A program made the position numbers and the translations under genes. From Hexactinellida sp. DTS-2022 (Eukaryota > Porifera > Hexactinellida): a DNA stretch of 64,000 bases. The DNA lies in the NCBI GenBank assembly GCA_028753945.1, contig JAPNXP010000017.1, forward strand, positions 744,001-808,000. Direction: 5' to 3'. The notes under the pieces were generated by a model, which saw only the letters and a program-made list of their open reading frames with translations, was not told the origin of the DNA and did not search any database. Of the stretch, positions 23,381 to 35,283 are shown in pieces (the stretch's first letter is position 1; every line of letters starts with the position of its first letter).

Positions 23381-25357
23381 CAGGGACTTCTTTAATATAG
23401 GGACTGTAAACTTCGGATTACGGTAAAATTAGCGCAGGCCTAAAACAGTATTGTTACTTATTGATATCCCGTAATCCGCTAATGCTAGACACAGGAAATG
23501 TATTATTGTCGTATAGGAAGCCATATTTTGGGAGTCCAACGGTCATATTGGTTTATCGAAAATATTTGTGGAATGTAACTTATGCGATTTTAACACCCTT
23601 CCATATACGGTAATATTGTTAAAATCTCGAGATTACTTAACGTTATACATATGAAATGTATCATTTTCGTACAGGAAATCATATTTGCGAGTCCAACGGT
23701 CATATTGATTTATCGAAAATATTTGTGGAATGTAAGTTATGCGATTTTCACACCTTTCCATATATGGTAATATTGTTAAGATCTCGAGATTAGTTAACTT
23801 TATCCATATGAAATTCATTATTGGCGAATGGGAAATGGGAATTCATATTTAGGGACTCAGTAGATCACATTGATTTACAAAGGCGTTCCCCTTAGCCAAT
23901 ATTATTATTTTGGCACTCTCCACAGGAGGATTGCCCCGACCCTGTTTTGTAGTTTAGCTAATTCTTACAAATCAAATATCTGTCATTATGTTGTTTATTA
24001 AAAAATCTTGATAAGTTTCTTTCAAATCTATATCTAAATCAATGTTGCCCAGGCTTGGGGCTGATTACGATTACAATCGTAATCGATTGTAATCGATTAC
24101 AACTTTTCCTGTAATCGTAATCGTAATCATAATCAAGCTTTTCTTGAAGGATGTAAGCGTAATCACCCACTAGTAATCAGCCCCAGGTATGGCACCAGGC
24201 CCCCCAAATTTTCCACAATAACTTAAATAAGGATGTAGTTTGAGGGTTCGCTGATCTCATTGCACCTCCAAAGATATATCCGGCCCCTACAAATAATTCT
24301 AGGTGGCTACCCCCATGCACACGTGCATTATTTTTCGTGCGCATGAAACTCCGGGGCTTAATCGGAACAATCGTAATTGCATCGTGAAGAAAATGAATTG
24401 TAATCGATTGTAATCGATTACAACATTTCCTGTAATCGTAATCGTAATCATAATCAAGCTTTTTCTGAAGGATGTAATCGTAATCGTAATCATAATCACT
24501 CACTAGTAATCAGCCCCAGGTCTGATGTTGCCCAATAAAATTTATTAAGTGGTGATGAGAAATGGATTTAGGAATACATATTCGATAAAATTCAAGAAGA
24601 TTTAATACTTTACACATTAATTTCCCAATAACTCTGCTGTTATTCAACAGACAGGCTATCTGGTTAATAAAATCTCTAACCGTTAACCGATGTCAGCAAA
24701 GGTTAACCGGTTAACCGAATCCAGCCTTGTTGTTTTTTAATAAACAAAATAATGACAGATATCTGATAGGTAAGATTAACTAAACTACAAAACAGGGTCG
24801 TGGCAATCCTTCTGTGGAGAGTGGCAAAATAATAATATAGGCTAAGGGGAACGCCTTAGGTAAATCAATGTGATCTACTGAGTCCCTAAATATGAATTCC
24901 CATTTCCCATTCGCCAATAATGAATTTCATATGGATAAAGTTAACTAATCTAGAGATCTTAACAATATTACCATATATGGAAAGGTGTGAAAATCGCATA
25001 ACTTACATTCCACAAATATTTTCGATAAACCAATATGACCGTTGGACTCCCAAAATATGATTTCCTGTACGAAAATGATACATTTCATATGTATAAAGTT
25101 AAGTAATCTCGAGAATTTAACAATATTACCGTATATGGAAGGGTGTTAAAATCGCATAAGTTACATTCCACAAATATTTTCGATAAACCAATATGACAGT
25201 TGGACTCCCAAAATATGACTTCCTATACGACAATAATACATTTCCTGTGTCTAGCATTAGCGGATTACGGGATATCAATAAGTAACAATACTGTTTTAGG
25301 CCTACGCTAATTTTACCGTAAACGAAGTTTACAGTACCTATATTAAAGAAGTCCCTG
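23381..25357. mobile_element. 2-kb fold-back element, CAGGGACTTC ends
   Basis: Arms of about 630 bp (23,381-24,010 and 24,735-25,357) are inverted copies with few differences. Each arm contains two direct copies of a unit of about 190 bp (for example around TTATCGAAAATATTTGTGG). The flanks share GGAGTA, an imperfect target duplication. No transposase is present. The loop region carries an unrelated MITE (24,050-24,524). Confidence 0.85.
24050..24524. mobile_element. hAT-like TAATCG MITE in the fold-back loop
   Basis: Ends CAGGCTTGGGGCTGATTAC and the complement of CAGACCTGGGGCTGATTAC. The 8-bp target duplication ATGTTGCC is perfect (24,042-24,049 and 24,525-24,532). Contains two copies of a TAATCGATTGTAATCGATTA block. 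Same family as 4,152-4,926. Confidence 0.88.
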
Positions 25358-26702
25358 GGAGTAATTAGAACACACAAACGAACGAACACTCTATGGTGTT
25401 TTAAATAAAGCGATTACGATGGCGTTTCATGCATGTTGCACTTGCCAGACATACACGCAGAATAAACATTACTTTCTTATAAAGCTATCAGATTTTCAAA
25501 ATTCTGATGTAATGTTCCTATAAATTACCTTGATTTCCGACGGGAACATTGTCCCAATTATACAATTCATCATTAGTCAGAAATTGAAACAAATTGTTTT
25601 TGATCAAGCTTGTTTGTAAGGGATGTCCAAGCAATTTAAAATGATTAGAAATTTTAAGAGGCCTGCTGAATATTGAATTTCAGAAAGGGAACAACAACGC
25701 AGATTATTCCAATCGATTTGGATGAGGGTGTGTTTTCTGACGATTCTCGAAGGCCCTTAAGAGTGGCTGATAAACCGGACAAATGGAGCAAATGAAATGT
25801 GGCCTGAAAAACAACAGCATTATACTTGGCTATCGAGTAAATGGGAAAACTTGATTGTAGCTTCTATGCATCTGCAAATGTTCTAGGTTCACATAAAACG
25901 CAAGGGGATTATTTAAGTCCAGTATGGCAGACAACGAATGTTACATACACTGTACTACTAACAAGCTAAAAGAATTTGAACAACAGGAATTCTAATGTAG
26001 ACACAATATTCGTCTGGTAACATATCGATTACTGTTTAAATACTTTAAAATTACTATAAATATCTTACTATATTCATAAATTTAAAATATGCTGATTTTA
26101 TGCTCTTTTAGCCAATATCTATGAAGTGGTAAAAAGTATCTTCTACGTGTAGTTGTGGTACAAGTGGCACAAATGGGAATGTGGCTGTATCTCAGAAAGA
26201 TTTGAAATTAAACACCTACAGTTAATCAACCATGTGGAAATCAAATGTAATCAGAATTTGTATAATCTAATTGCCTCATAATTATCAGGATTTATATATT
26301 TAATTAACTCATTATATAGTTAATGAGTTTAACACCTCAATAAACATGTAAAATTCAATTTTTTTGATTTTTTAATACTTAACCTATCGATTAATGTAAA
26401 CACCCATGTTGAAGCATCTAAATACTATGTTATTATGCCTCTAGAAGCTGGAATGTATGAATAAAAATTTTTTTTTCAAATACTTTCGGCCCGGTTAGTG
26501 TATAACAGGCACTCGCATGTAACTAAGCTTGAATCTCTAAAGAAAAATATTTTAAAGCATTGGCATTCAGAAGCACACTAGTAGGGTCAAAATCTAAGAT
26601 TCCGTGACCAATCTCTGGCAAGTTAAGTTTTATGCCTGATTCTGATACTGACTCATCGGAAGTATAACAGCATAACTACCCATGTATATGTTATGAATAG
26701 CA
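25358..26702. other. No gene recognised
   Basis: AT-rich DNA. Around 25,690-25,960 the plus strand has exon-like codon texture (for example VADKPDKW), vaguely like a piggyBac remnant, but stops break it and I cannot assign it. Confidence 0.3.
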
Positions 26703-26853
26703 CAGGGAGTTTTTAAGGTTGAGACCTTGGTGTAATTCAGCAGCGGCCTAGGTGTAACTCAAAACTGCAGCGGCCGCGGCACATCCGAATCGTGGTGTAA
26801 CTCCCAAATATTGGTGCAAATTTTACACCAAGATCGGCCTTAAAAAAAGATTG
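26703..26853. mobile_element. hAT-like MITE, TTTTTAAGG/GATCGGCC family
   Basis: 151 bp with a perfect 8-bp duplication GAATAGCA (26,695-26,702 and 26,854-26,861). The interior shares GAGACCTTGGTGTAA and AAGATCGGCCTTAAAAAA with the copies at 48,668-48,865 and 62,404-62,602. Confidence 0.85.
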
Positions 26854-27071
26854 GAATAGCATATACTTGGATACAACAGAAGAGTTTTTCCGTACGATGA
26901 ACTAGATAACAAAAATGACAGACCATTGAGCAACCATCAGGGCTTGTAAGATTTCGTCTATCTATCTTCCCTCACCAATTTTGATTATTTAATAAATTCT
27001 GTCCAAATTTCTGATCCCACTTATATAAACTCCACTAGTGATCAATGTGGTTGTCAGAACTGAGGACTCAC

Positions 27072-27236
27072 ACTACAATTTATAACGGCATTCTCCAATT
27101 GCATCAACTGGGAGGCAAATGGAATAAACTCTGAGATACTTCTTTCAAGTCTCTTCTGAAGAATTTCATATAATTCGACACAATATAACTCACTAGGATG
27201 ATATTTCACATTAATATAACAGGCGTCTCGAAACAT
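27072..27236 (-). CDS. Possible host exon, identity unknown
   Basis: A minus-strand open segment of about 55 codons, FRDACYINVKYHPSEL then ILQKRLERSISEFIPF. It ends at a strong donor consensus (AGT/GTGAGT at 27,072-27,066) and starts near a pyrimidine-rich CCTTCTCCTTCGAG acceptor. The KYHP word recalls the SERRATE/ARS2 family; an N-terminal Vps54-like motif was also considered. Neither match is good enough to name it, and its phases do not fit between the proposed VPS50 exons. Confidence 0.25.
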
Positions 27237-27528
27237 TAACTCGAAGGAGAAGGTTCGAACTCAAAGTTGGCATTTAGATGGAAATAGGATATAATTTGTA
27301 TCACCTTAGATCATTGTTTAATTACTACCATTGAATTCAGAATATAGTATAACATAGAAATGCATATTTTCATAAATCCACCAACTATATTGGTTGCCAC
27401 GGTGATAAATATTCACATCAACATGAACAAATAAAAATTTCCTTTCTGTGGTTTTCTAGAGTATTGAATTTCAAAGAAATTAGAAATGACTGGAAGATAG
27501 TTTAATTGACTAACGCATATAGTATATA

Positions 27529-28084
27529 CAGGGGAATAAAGGTTCACAAATGAACTTTAACTGAACAACTGAACGCAGGACTTTTAAGGGATTCACGTTG
27601 AACGAACTGAACGAACGAACTGAATATAGATAAATTATAAATACTGAATCATTAATCCATACTTAAATATAAATACAGTCAGGTTCTTTTATTGTGAATA
27701 TTCAAGGGACCAAAAATTGTGTTCATAATAGAGAGACTTCATAATAAGCGAACTCAACTTAATACAAACCCTATGTAAATTGTTAAATTGGGACCGTAGG
27801 GTCTATTCATAATAAAAAATCTTCATATTAAGCAGACGAAATCTTGTTCATAATAAGCAGACCTGACTGTACATCACTAGAAAAGTAAAATATAAATATA
27901 TCACTACTCATATCTGTTTGGAATACTTAATAACTACCACCACCAACTCATCTGTAGTGAACGAACTGAGCGAACGCTGGTGGTGTTGAAGTTAGGAAGT
28001 GAACGTGAACGAACTGAACGTGCGTAAATTTGAGATGAACTGAGTTGCGTATATTTAATCCGTTCGTGAACCTTTCATTCCCTG
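27529..28084. mobile_element. hAT-like element filled with GAACTGAACG repeats
   Basis: Ends CAGGGGAATAAAGGTTCACA and the complement of CAGGGAATGAAAGGTTCACG. The interior is degenerate ACTGAACGAACG repeat plus a nested TA-flanked MITE. No clear target duplication remains. Confidence 0.65.
27676..27869. mobile_element. TA-flanked MITE, CAGTCAGGTTC ends
   Basis: 194 bp, flanked by TA on both sides, nested inside the GAACTGAACG element. CATAATAAGC words occur near both ends. Related half-elements are at about 43,976 (left end) and 53,770 (right end). Confidence 0.8.
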
Positions 28085-28093
28085 TATAGATAT

Positions 28094-28667
28094 CACTCAC
28101 CTACCAAAAGTATTCGTACGGATGAATAATTTCAACGTTCATTTTGTACGTTCATCAACATTTCAATAGAATTAGAAGTACACATTAAATTGGGTTTCCA
28201 TATAATGAGATTGATAAATTGGCTTATCAGGGTTAGAAATTTTAAGTTTTTTAGGTGCAAAATCTAATTAACCAGTTCATGAGCTCATTAAACATTTGTT
28301 TGTGTTTACCAAAAAGTGTATCGAATTATGAAAGTCTGAATGCAGTTTTGAATTCTATATGTAATAAATACTGTTGCTGACAATTTTCTAAACATTCCCA
28401 AGATTAGTTGAAAAATTACAGTCACTTAAAAATTTGTGCCACCTGTGCCATAAGTGGCACATGGCATGAATACGCAGGCCACTATGAAAATGTCAACTAA
28501 AGATAGCCACAAACATTTAGTATAACAAGTTAATAATCAAACTTGAAAATACTAGATTTCTGACTAGTTTGATAGGACAAACAACATTTTCGCAACATAT
28601 TTCCGCCATGTGCAAATTGTGGCACAATTAATTATTGATTAGTACGAATATTTTTGGTAGGTGAGTG
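28094..28667. mobile_element. Tc1-like non-autonomous element, CACTCACCTACC ends
   Basis: Inverted ends CACTCACCTACCAAAAGTAT and the complement of CACTCACCTACCAAAAATAT enclose about 570 bp without a transposase. The class is inferred from the ends. Confidence 0.7.
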
Positions 28668-30262
28668 TAAAATATTAAAACTAATAAGCCTTTAAATAGT
28701 TTATTGTATTACTGGAAAACATCACAAAATAATATATTAGCTCTGCGGCTATTTCAACTTCTAGGAATGGGTTTCAGAAAATCTAAACATTACGATTTTT
28801 TGCTTAGTTAAATACTTACGAAGTGATGCAATTAATAAAGGCCAGTCGTGGGGAGGTGTTTTCATTTTTTCAGGACACAGGTTGTATAGAAATTATTATT
28901 CTTCAAAATAAACTGCATTTGAAGTGCACCGAAGCGCAGCAAATAGTTCATTTTACAAATAGATATACAATTCATTAATTATTTATCGGTAAATATATAG
29001 CATCATGAACAATAGAATTTCTCAAATCAAAAATCTCTGTGAGAAGCTTCCAGTCACTTCATGGATTACCATCATTTGGGTTCTGATCAATATCAAAGAA
29101 TTCGTTAACAATTTGATGAATGATCAATAAACATGGGTGAACAATAAAAAACTTTGACTGACTTATCATTAAACGTCTAGATTCTAGAACTACATTTAAG
29201 AGACTACTAACAGCATTTCAGTTTTGAGTTTTGCCGATAACCTATATTTCAATAAGAGTAAGAGCATAGTTTCCTAATTCTACTTACACCCCAGAAAATG
29301 ACCATAGTAGAACTGTTGCTGGCCATTAGAGGAAGGATGCTATCTTACCTGAGCATATTCCATAAAAATGTGGAAGACCGCGGAGGAAAATAATATAAAA
29401 CTTGATTCTTAAGCATACAATCTAAAAGTTGGTGGTGGACGTTTCAGCCTAAATTGGGGTGGTAATCATCAACTAACAAGAAGAGTTTTCAGAAAGTGTT
29501 AGTATGCTATCGAAGTGGCTGGAACATTAGGAGAGAAGAGGATAACTTCGTCACTTAAATGCAATACATTAATAAAAAGCCATGGAGCAAGTTTGGTGAT
29601 GCCTCTCTTAGTTTTGTCACTCAAGAATTATTACACCTTGGAAAAATATTGAATCTTACTGGGTTTTCTTCGACAAAGATCAACCAAGATTCTAGAGAGG
29701 AAAGTATACAGGTGGGACATACCTATAACTTGGAATTATCATGATGTAGACAATATATATTCCCCAAATTAGGACGAAAGAACCCTAAAGAGGCAAAGGC
29801 AAAATAATGATGGTCTATATCAAGAATTGTGCCTGGACTCAGATGGATCGTTAGTGTTTTGGTAACTAAGGGGTCGTATTAAACAATGGGCTACAAATTC
29901 AGATAACCATACAGTATTTAAACCACTATTTAGTAAGAGGCGACTAGTACAGAGAAAAATGGAACAGATATAATATATAATGGTGACACAATTGTATAAA
30001 AACAAGGTGTAATCTTTTAGTAAGATTTGGCCTCGAATTGAAGAATTGAAGAATTGAAGGAGCTAATCGAAACAGTTGATTCTACTATAGACCAGTTGAT
30101 CCAAAATCAATACGAAGCTTCAGACGTTATATTAACGACCCAAGCAGTATGCAGCCAGATGGACTTAGTGTCATTTGACTTTAGGGGCTCATTCAACAGA
30201 GAGAACTCGCGACAAAATCGAAGAATATCTCCCAAAAGGTTACTGAGAAAGGGGGAGGAAGG
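28668..30262. other. No feature supported
   Basis: AT-rich sequence. Short open frames near 29,560 and 30,054 have no recognised domain and no splice context I would defend. Confidence 0.4.
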
Positions 30263-33200
30263 CACAGTGGTTTAAGATGGGGTTTAGTAAAGAATAGGTA
30301 TTCTGGTACCAGATATACATATGAAATGTATTAAATGCATATAGGTTATCGTACCCTAGGAATTGAATGGTGTATAATAAATACTCTATGGCTTCAAAAT
30401 ATCCGGATATGACGTCATTTTCACATCTCGATTTTTTTTTTCAATAAAAATTTTTTTAAAATTTATTATCACTATGATCTAACTTGATTATTCTCGATAG
30501 ATGAAAAATACTCTCTAAACAATAGAAATGATTATTATCTAGATGTTAGATTTAATTCTCTCAAGATTTAATTATTAATTATGAGTGAATCAACAATTAT
30601 ATCAATAGATGAATGTAATGTTAATATTATTAGTACTCTCTCTACAGCACTTAGTTCTTTTTGTGTGCCCGTGTTCTCCACATCTTTCGCAAACTAACTT
30701 TGATCGGAATCGATTTAATACGGGATCACTCTCAGAAGCCAATGTTACAAAAATGTCGACCACATTGTCTTCAAATGAGCACTTTCTAGCAAGATTCTCC
30801 CTGTACTTTCTTATTAGCTTGTTACATGCCTCGGAACCTTCCTCAGAGAAACATTTCAAGCCGTGTCCAAAATTGAATTCTCTCAAAAATTCTTCCGAGT
30901 GAGTTAATACCCGATGCAATGTCGGTGTAATGCCTACCCAAGGAAAAGTGTCGAGAATGAAGAGATAAGTGTTGGTGCATAGATCGCCAAATTTTCGGTA
31001 CATATCTTCCTGTCTGAGTTTATTATTCTAAGAATAGCTGATAATCGTGTATGTAATTGTGAAAGTGTCTCCTTGTACTCAATCGCAACACATGACGAAA
31101 CACAATCAATAAATTTTGACTCAGAGGAGAAAGCTCGACGCGCAACACCACCAGTAGAGGTAGTACCCCCCTTAGGATCAGGCTGGTCTATCTTCAAACC
31201 AGTCTTCTCTTGTACAAGAGTTCTGACAAATACCATCGAATTTTTTACTGCATTTGATGTTGGTGACCATTTAAGTTTACCAGAATTCAAATGATAAACG
31301 AGCAGAGTAAACCACCTGAATATACAAGTGTATGAGTGTAAAGGAGATGCTGGAAGGATATTTATAGTGGAGATTGGTTCGTGGGTGAGGCTATAACGTT
31401 TGTTTGAGCGTTGAGAAAAGAAAGAATCGTTATCCTCGATTGCTCCAAATAGTTGAATGGCGTCAGTGATGTGTCTATTTATAGGAAATCCCTGTATTAC
31501 GATCTTTCAGTTCATTGTGAGTAGCGGTACATAATTGGCAACTTGCCCCACCTGCTCCAGATAGAATTGCAGACATTTTCCCATCAAATATTGACCGAAC
31601 AATGTCGACATGTACTTTGTGATTATCGCCAAGAGAGAATCCTTCACTTTTCATAAGCTCAGTTTCCGGATTGATTAAATCGGTCATGAACTGCTTGATA
31701 TTTTATTCATTTTCTTTCGCAGGGAGAAGGAAATGGGTCGTTGGGTGTAGGGAGAGTTCGGACTGGTGTTTTTCCAGAGTTCTCGGCCACTATAGGTTAT
31801 AACCTGCACTGGAATAAAACAGAATAAGATGTATGATTTGGTCTCTGTATTCGTGTTAGAATGGTTGTATATTCTGTGACTTCCGGATCCATCTAAACCA
31901 TCCGCTATCTGAAATCGCAGAGGAAAGTCTTGAGCTTCAGGAGAAGGTATCGTAAGCAAGATTTTGTCGAGTGTATGCGGACGTACTGTGCGTATGGTAC
32001 GTGCGCGCCAACTGGAGTAGCAGAATTGGGGTATAGCTGAATAATATTTTGTAAAATAATGCTATTCCTTTGTTCCACTACCTTATAATATGCAGGGAAA
32101 GAAATATCGCTAGATAGCAAGTGATGGGGTAGGTTAGTGTATTTTCTCCTCCCAATCTCTAACATATCCAAAAGGAAAAGTGCTTTGCTAACATCCAGTT
32201 CTTTCTTCGATGTGATCCCGAATTTACCTGGGAACTTGTCGTACACGATAGATTTGGAAACTTTTGCTATCCCACGATTTTCTGTTAGATTGGAGAAGAG
32301 TTGTAAGGCAAGTGTCGCGATTTTGACTTCAGAGGTATTCTCAATAATTGCGAGTGACTTGATAGATTCCAGCACACTAGAGAGTCGCGAACGTTGCTGT
32401 TGCATTGAAAGATTATCAAGGCTCTTCCTATGCATCACAGAAAGTGTGGTTACTTCTGCTTCATCGTCTGAAGGCAACTCATGGGGATCAGAAATGCGAT
32501 TTCTCTTCACCTCTGGGTCCATGGAAATGTTAGAGTGCCACCATTCTCCATCTAAACAATCTAAAGATCTTCTTGACCCTATCTCGAATTCTGATTAGCA
32601 CTGATTCCAAACTTTTCTTCTTATCGAATTCTAGTTCAAAGTTTTGTTCTAGGTCATTTATTGTTGTCAAGATACAATTATTGTTTTCTCTCAGGATTCT
32701 TGCAAATTCAATACGGGTATAATATCGGCATAGAATTTGTAATTTGAGTTGAAATACTATGAATGTGGTCGTAAGAATATCCTATTATGTTACATAGTTA
32801 CAACATTTACTATGGAATTTTCCTAGCAACAAAAATATGACTTTGGAATTCAGTATAAATCTTAATTTGCGCACTGTTTCGGGGCGTGTCAGTTTAAACT
32901 ATGAATTTAGATATAGTTAAGGATATCTTGTATCAATATCTAATTGAAGTTTTGTGAAGTTTACTTTTACGTGCACTTTTGACTTTTTATCAATTAAAAT
33001 TTGATGCTAATGTAACAACAGATGTAGAATTTGATTTCTCAAACGAAATATTGAAAATACATTAATGAAAACAGGTTATTCGATTTCAGCATACTTGAAA
33101 TGTGTATAAACTAAACTTAATTTGTCGTATTGGATAGTTATAAAATGTTCTCGCTTATATTTGAAGTGAAGCTAAATTTAGAATTATCTAGAACCACAAT

Positions 33201-33363
33201 TTCAGCTAAAATGATCATGCATATTTGGAGTGCAATTGTATTGCTTCTAGGCACTCAATTGCATAGAAATTTGAAATGAGCTTTATTCAAACAATAAGTA
33301 ATCAATTGAATCGCTTAGAAACGAATTCTATTTTTTTCCTATTATTTGGTTCTAACCACTGTG
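30263..33363 (-). mobile_element. Transib/RAG1-like element, copy 1
   Basis: About 3.1 kb bounded by CACAGTGGTT at 30,263 and its complement ending at 33,363. The transposase gene lies inside on the minus strand, with about 840 bp upstream and 340 bp downstream. CACAGTG is the consensus heptamer of the V(D)J recombination signal; Transib ends are known to resemble it. The flanks (GAAGG and TATAG) do not form a 5-bp duplication, so the boundaries rest on the heptamers and on agreement with copy 2, which is about 2.9 kb after removing its insertions. Confidence 0.7.
30602..32522 (-). pseudogene. Transib/RAG1-like transposase, copy 1
   Basis: Five overlapping frames, starting at MDPEVKRNRISDPHEL (32,522). 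IADGLDGSGSHRIYN (about 31,900) fits the first RAG1/Transib catalytic Asp, followed by LWKNTSPNSPYTQRPI, like the K.NS....PL segment of RAG1. SIFDGKMSAILSGAGGASCQLC (about 31,540-31,600) carries the second Asp and the Cys-x2-Cys found in RAG1 and Transib. CFSEEGSEACNKLIRKYREN (about 30,780-30,840) carries the catalytic Glu and parallels ASEGNESGNKLFRRFRK of RAG1; SESDPVL afterwards is Transib-like. The C-terminus has CERCGEHGHTKRTKCC, close to the CX2CX3GHX4C tail reported for invertebrate RAG1-like proteins, with one extra residue. About four frameshifts make it inactive as read. No RAG2-like kelch gene is nearby. Confidence 0.82.
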
Positions 33364-33747
33364 TATAGGCAACCCAAATTGCACAAATAAATCTATTAGT
33401 TTATTCTCCAAGTCATTATGTCTATCTTCATCGAGTGGACTTGAACTCTCAAAACGTATGAGCCATTTAGATTTGTCTATATCCAAATCTCAAATGATAC
33501 GGTGCATGAATTCTTCCATTAAAAATAAGTATACAGAAGAGACTGAAAAAGATGAGGTATATATTGTTTCCACGCTGGCGAATAGATCGATTTCACTCGA
33601 ATTAACATGAAAAATTAAATATGTTGACATGTTGATCGCTTTATCTATCAATGTCAACTCCGAAATCTATTTTTACATCATGAAATAAATGCAGCGGACC
33701 TTGGACTTTCTCTAAAAATAATTAACGAAAATTCTTTTTTAGACATA

Positions 33748-33913
33748 CAGTCTGTTCTCTCTAATTGTCCACTTCTCTAATAGTCCACTTTTCTAATAGT
33801 CCACTTATTTACTTGTCCAAATCAACTATTTATATATCTGTAATAGTCCATAGTCTCTAATAGTCCACTTTGGGCCAATTGCCCACTGGTGGACTATTAG
33901 AGAGATCAGCGTG
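33748..33913. mobile_element. TA-flanked MITE built of CTAATAGTCCAC words
   Basis: Begins TA-CAGTCTGTTCTCTC and ends near GAGAGATCAGCG-TGTA. Words such as CTCTAATAGTCCACTT recur five times and appear inverted at the right end. The right terminus is slightly eroded. Confidence 0.65.
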
Positions 33914-34222
33914 TACCACTTTAACTAATTGTACATGTTTTTTCCAATCGTAATAGGGATTCTCATGTCGCCACATTTTTCGTATCTACTTGAGAATTAA
34001 ATTACTAGTGTAGCTGTTGGCTTCCTCTGCTACATGTAGCAGAGGAAGCCATTATCCCATTTTGGTCAGTAAAGTGATGAACAGAATGGATAATTCGTTA
34101 ATCAATTGCTCAATCAAATTATAGTACAGTAAAACCTCCAAGAGTAAACACCTCCAAGAAATGAACAACTCCAAAATATGAATACTTTTTCTCGGTTCCA
34201 AATTTTTCCCATTGCTTTAGAC

Positions 34223-34305
34223 CACGGGTCGGTAACCCCCGGCACGCGGGTCAAATCTGGCCCGTGAGGCAAAATTATCCGGCCCGATGCCGGCCGAGGC
34301 TCTCT
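34223..34305. repeat. Solo hAT terminus, GGTCGGTAACC type
   Basis: CACGGGTCGGTAACCCCCGG then GGCCCGTGAGGCAAAATTAT closely resembles the first ~80 bp of many hAT elements (GGGGTCGGCAACC then GGCCCG words). I do not see a matching second end, so it is probably a truncated element. Confidence 0.5.
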
Positions 34306-35283
34306 TTAAACATGCTCATCCTTGACACTGAAGGTCACAAATCATTTAATGAGTTGATTTAGTTCATTATAATCTCAACACAATCGTAGATAGCAAGGGA
34401 CGCTCAATGAGATCAATCACTTGACATAGCAAATGGATAAACTCAACTCAATGTATACTAAATCTCCTATTCAGATTAAAAACTCTTTTTCCACCAAAAG
34501 TCAATTTCAGATCAAAAACTCATTTTTGGTTAAAAAACTCATTTCAGATCAAAACTCCTTTTCAGATCAAAAACTCATTTTCAGATCATCTCAAATTGCT
34601 AGCAGATAAATCAACTTAATCATATTCTATTGACAAATTCAATCAAATCAATTCAAAACGTAATTTCTTTTTCAGATCATAATGATTTGAGCTCATCCTG
34701 CCTCAGCCTCCTGACTTCCGATTCGGTCATTCGATTGAAATCCGAATATTTTTTATGAATATTAGTGTAATAACCAGGGTTGGGGTCGATTACTTTCAGA
34801 TGATTAAGATTACGATTACGAACTATATTTTTTAAACATTTATGGTTATAATTACGAATACTATCTAAAAAATTTAAGAAATTACGATTACGATTACTAT
34901 AAACTTGTATATGATTAAGATTATGAAAACAACCCAAAATGTAACTAAATCCGGTCTGGCTAAGTGGAAAACGCAAATCCTTATAATTGTAATTGTAATT
35001 GTAGTCGAAATTCTAAGGATAGCGTAATTGTAATTGTAATTATAATTGAAAATCATAATCGAACCCAACCCTGCTTGTTAGTTGTCCATTTTTACTGTGG
35101 CGACTATGTTGCAGTGCAAACGCGTTTTTGGTGTAATCGCGATTACACCGGTGCAATCGCGATTACACTGATATGTTGGTGTGATCGCGTTCACACCGGT
35201 GTAATCGCGATTTAGATTTTTAGTTGAGCTTGTGGTTAGTTTAGATAGTTGGTGATACTGGTATACTAATGAGAAGAATTGTA

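Noticed and set aside
27252-27262. tRNA B-box-like GGTTCGAACTC
   Set aside because: No A box, acceptor stem or cloverleaf can be formed around it.
29559-30275. Two open frames of 61 and 73 codons
   Set aside because: No domain, no splice context and no similarity that I can defend; a piggyBac origin was considered and dropped.
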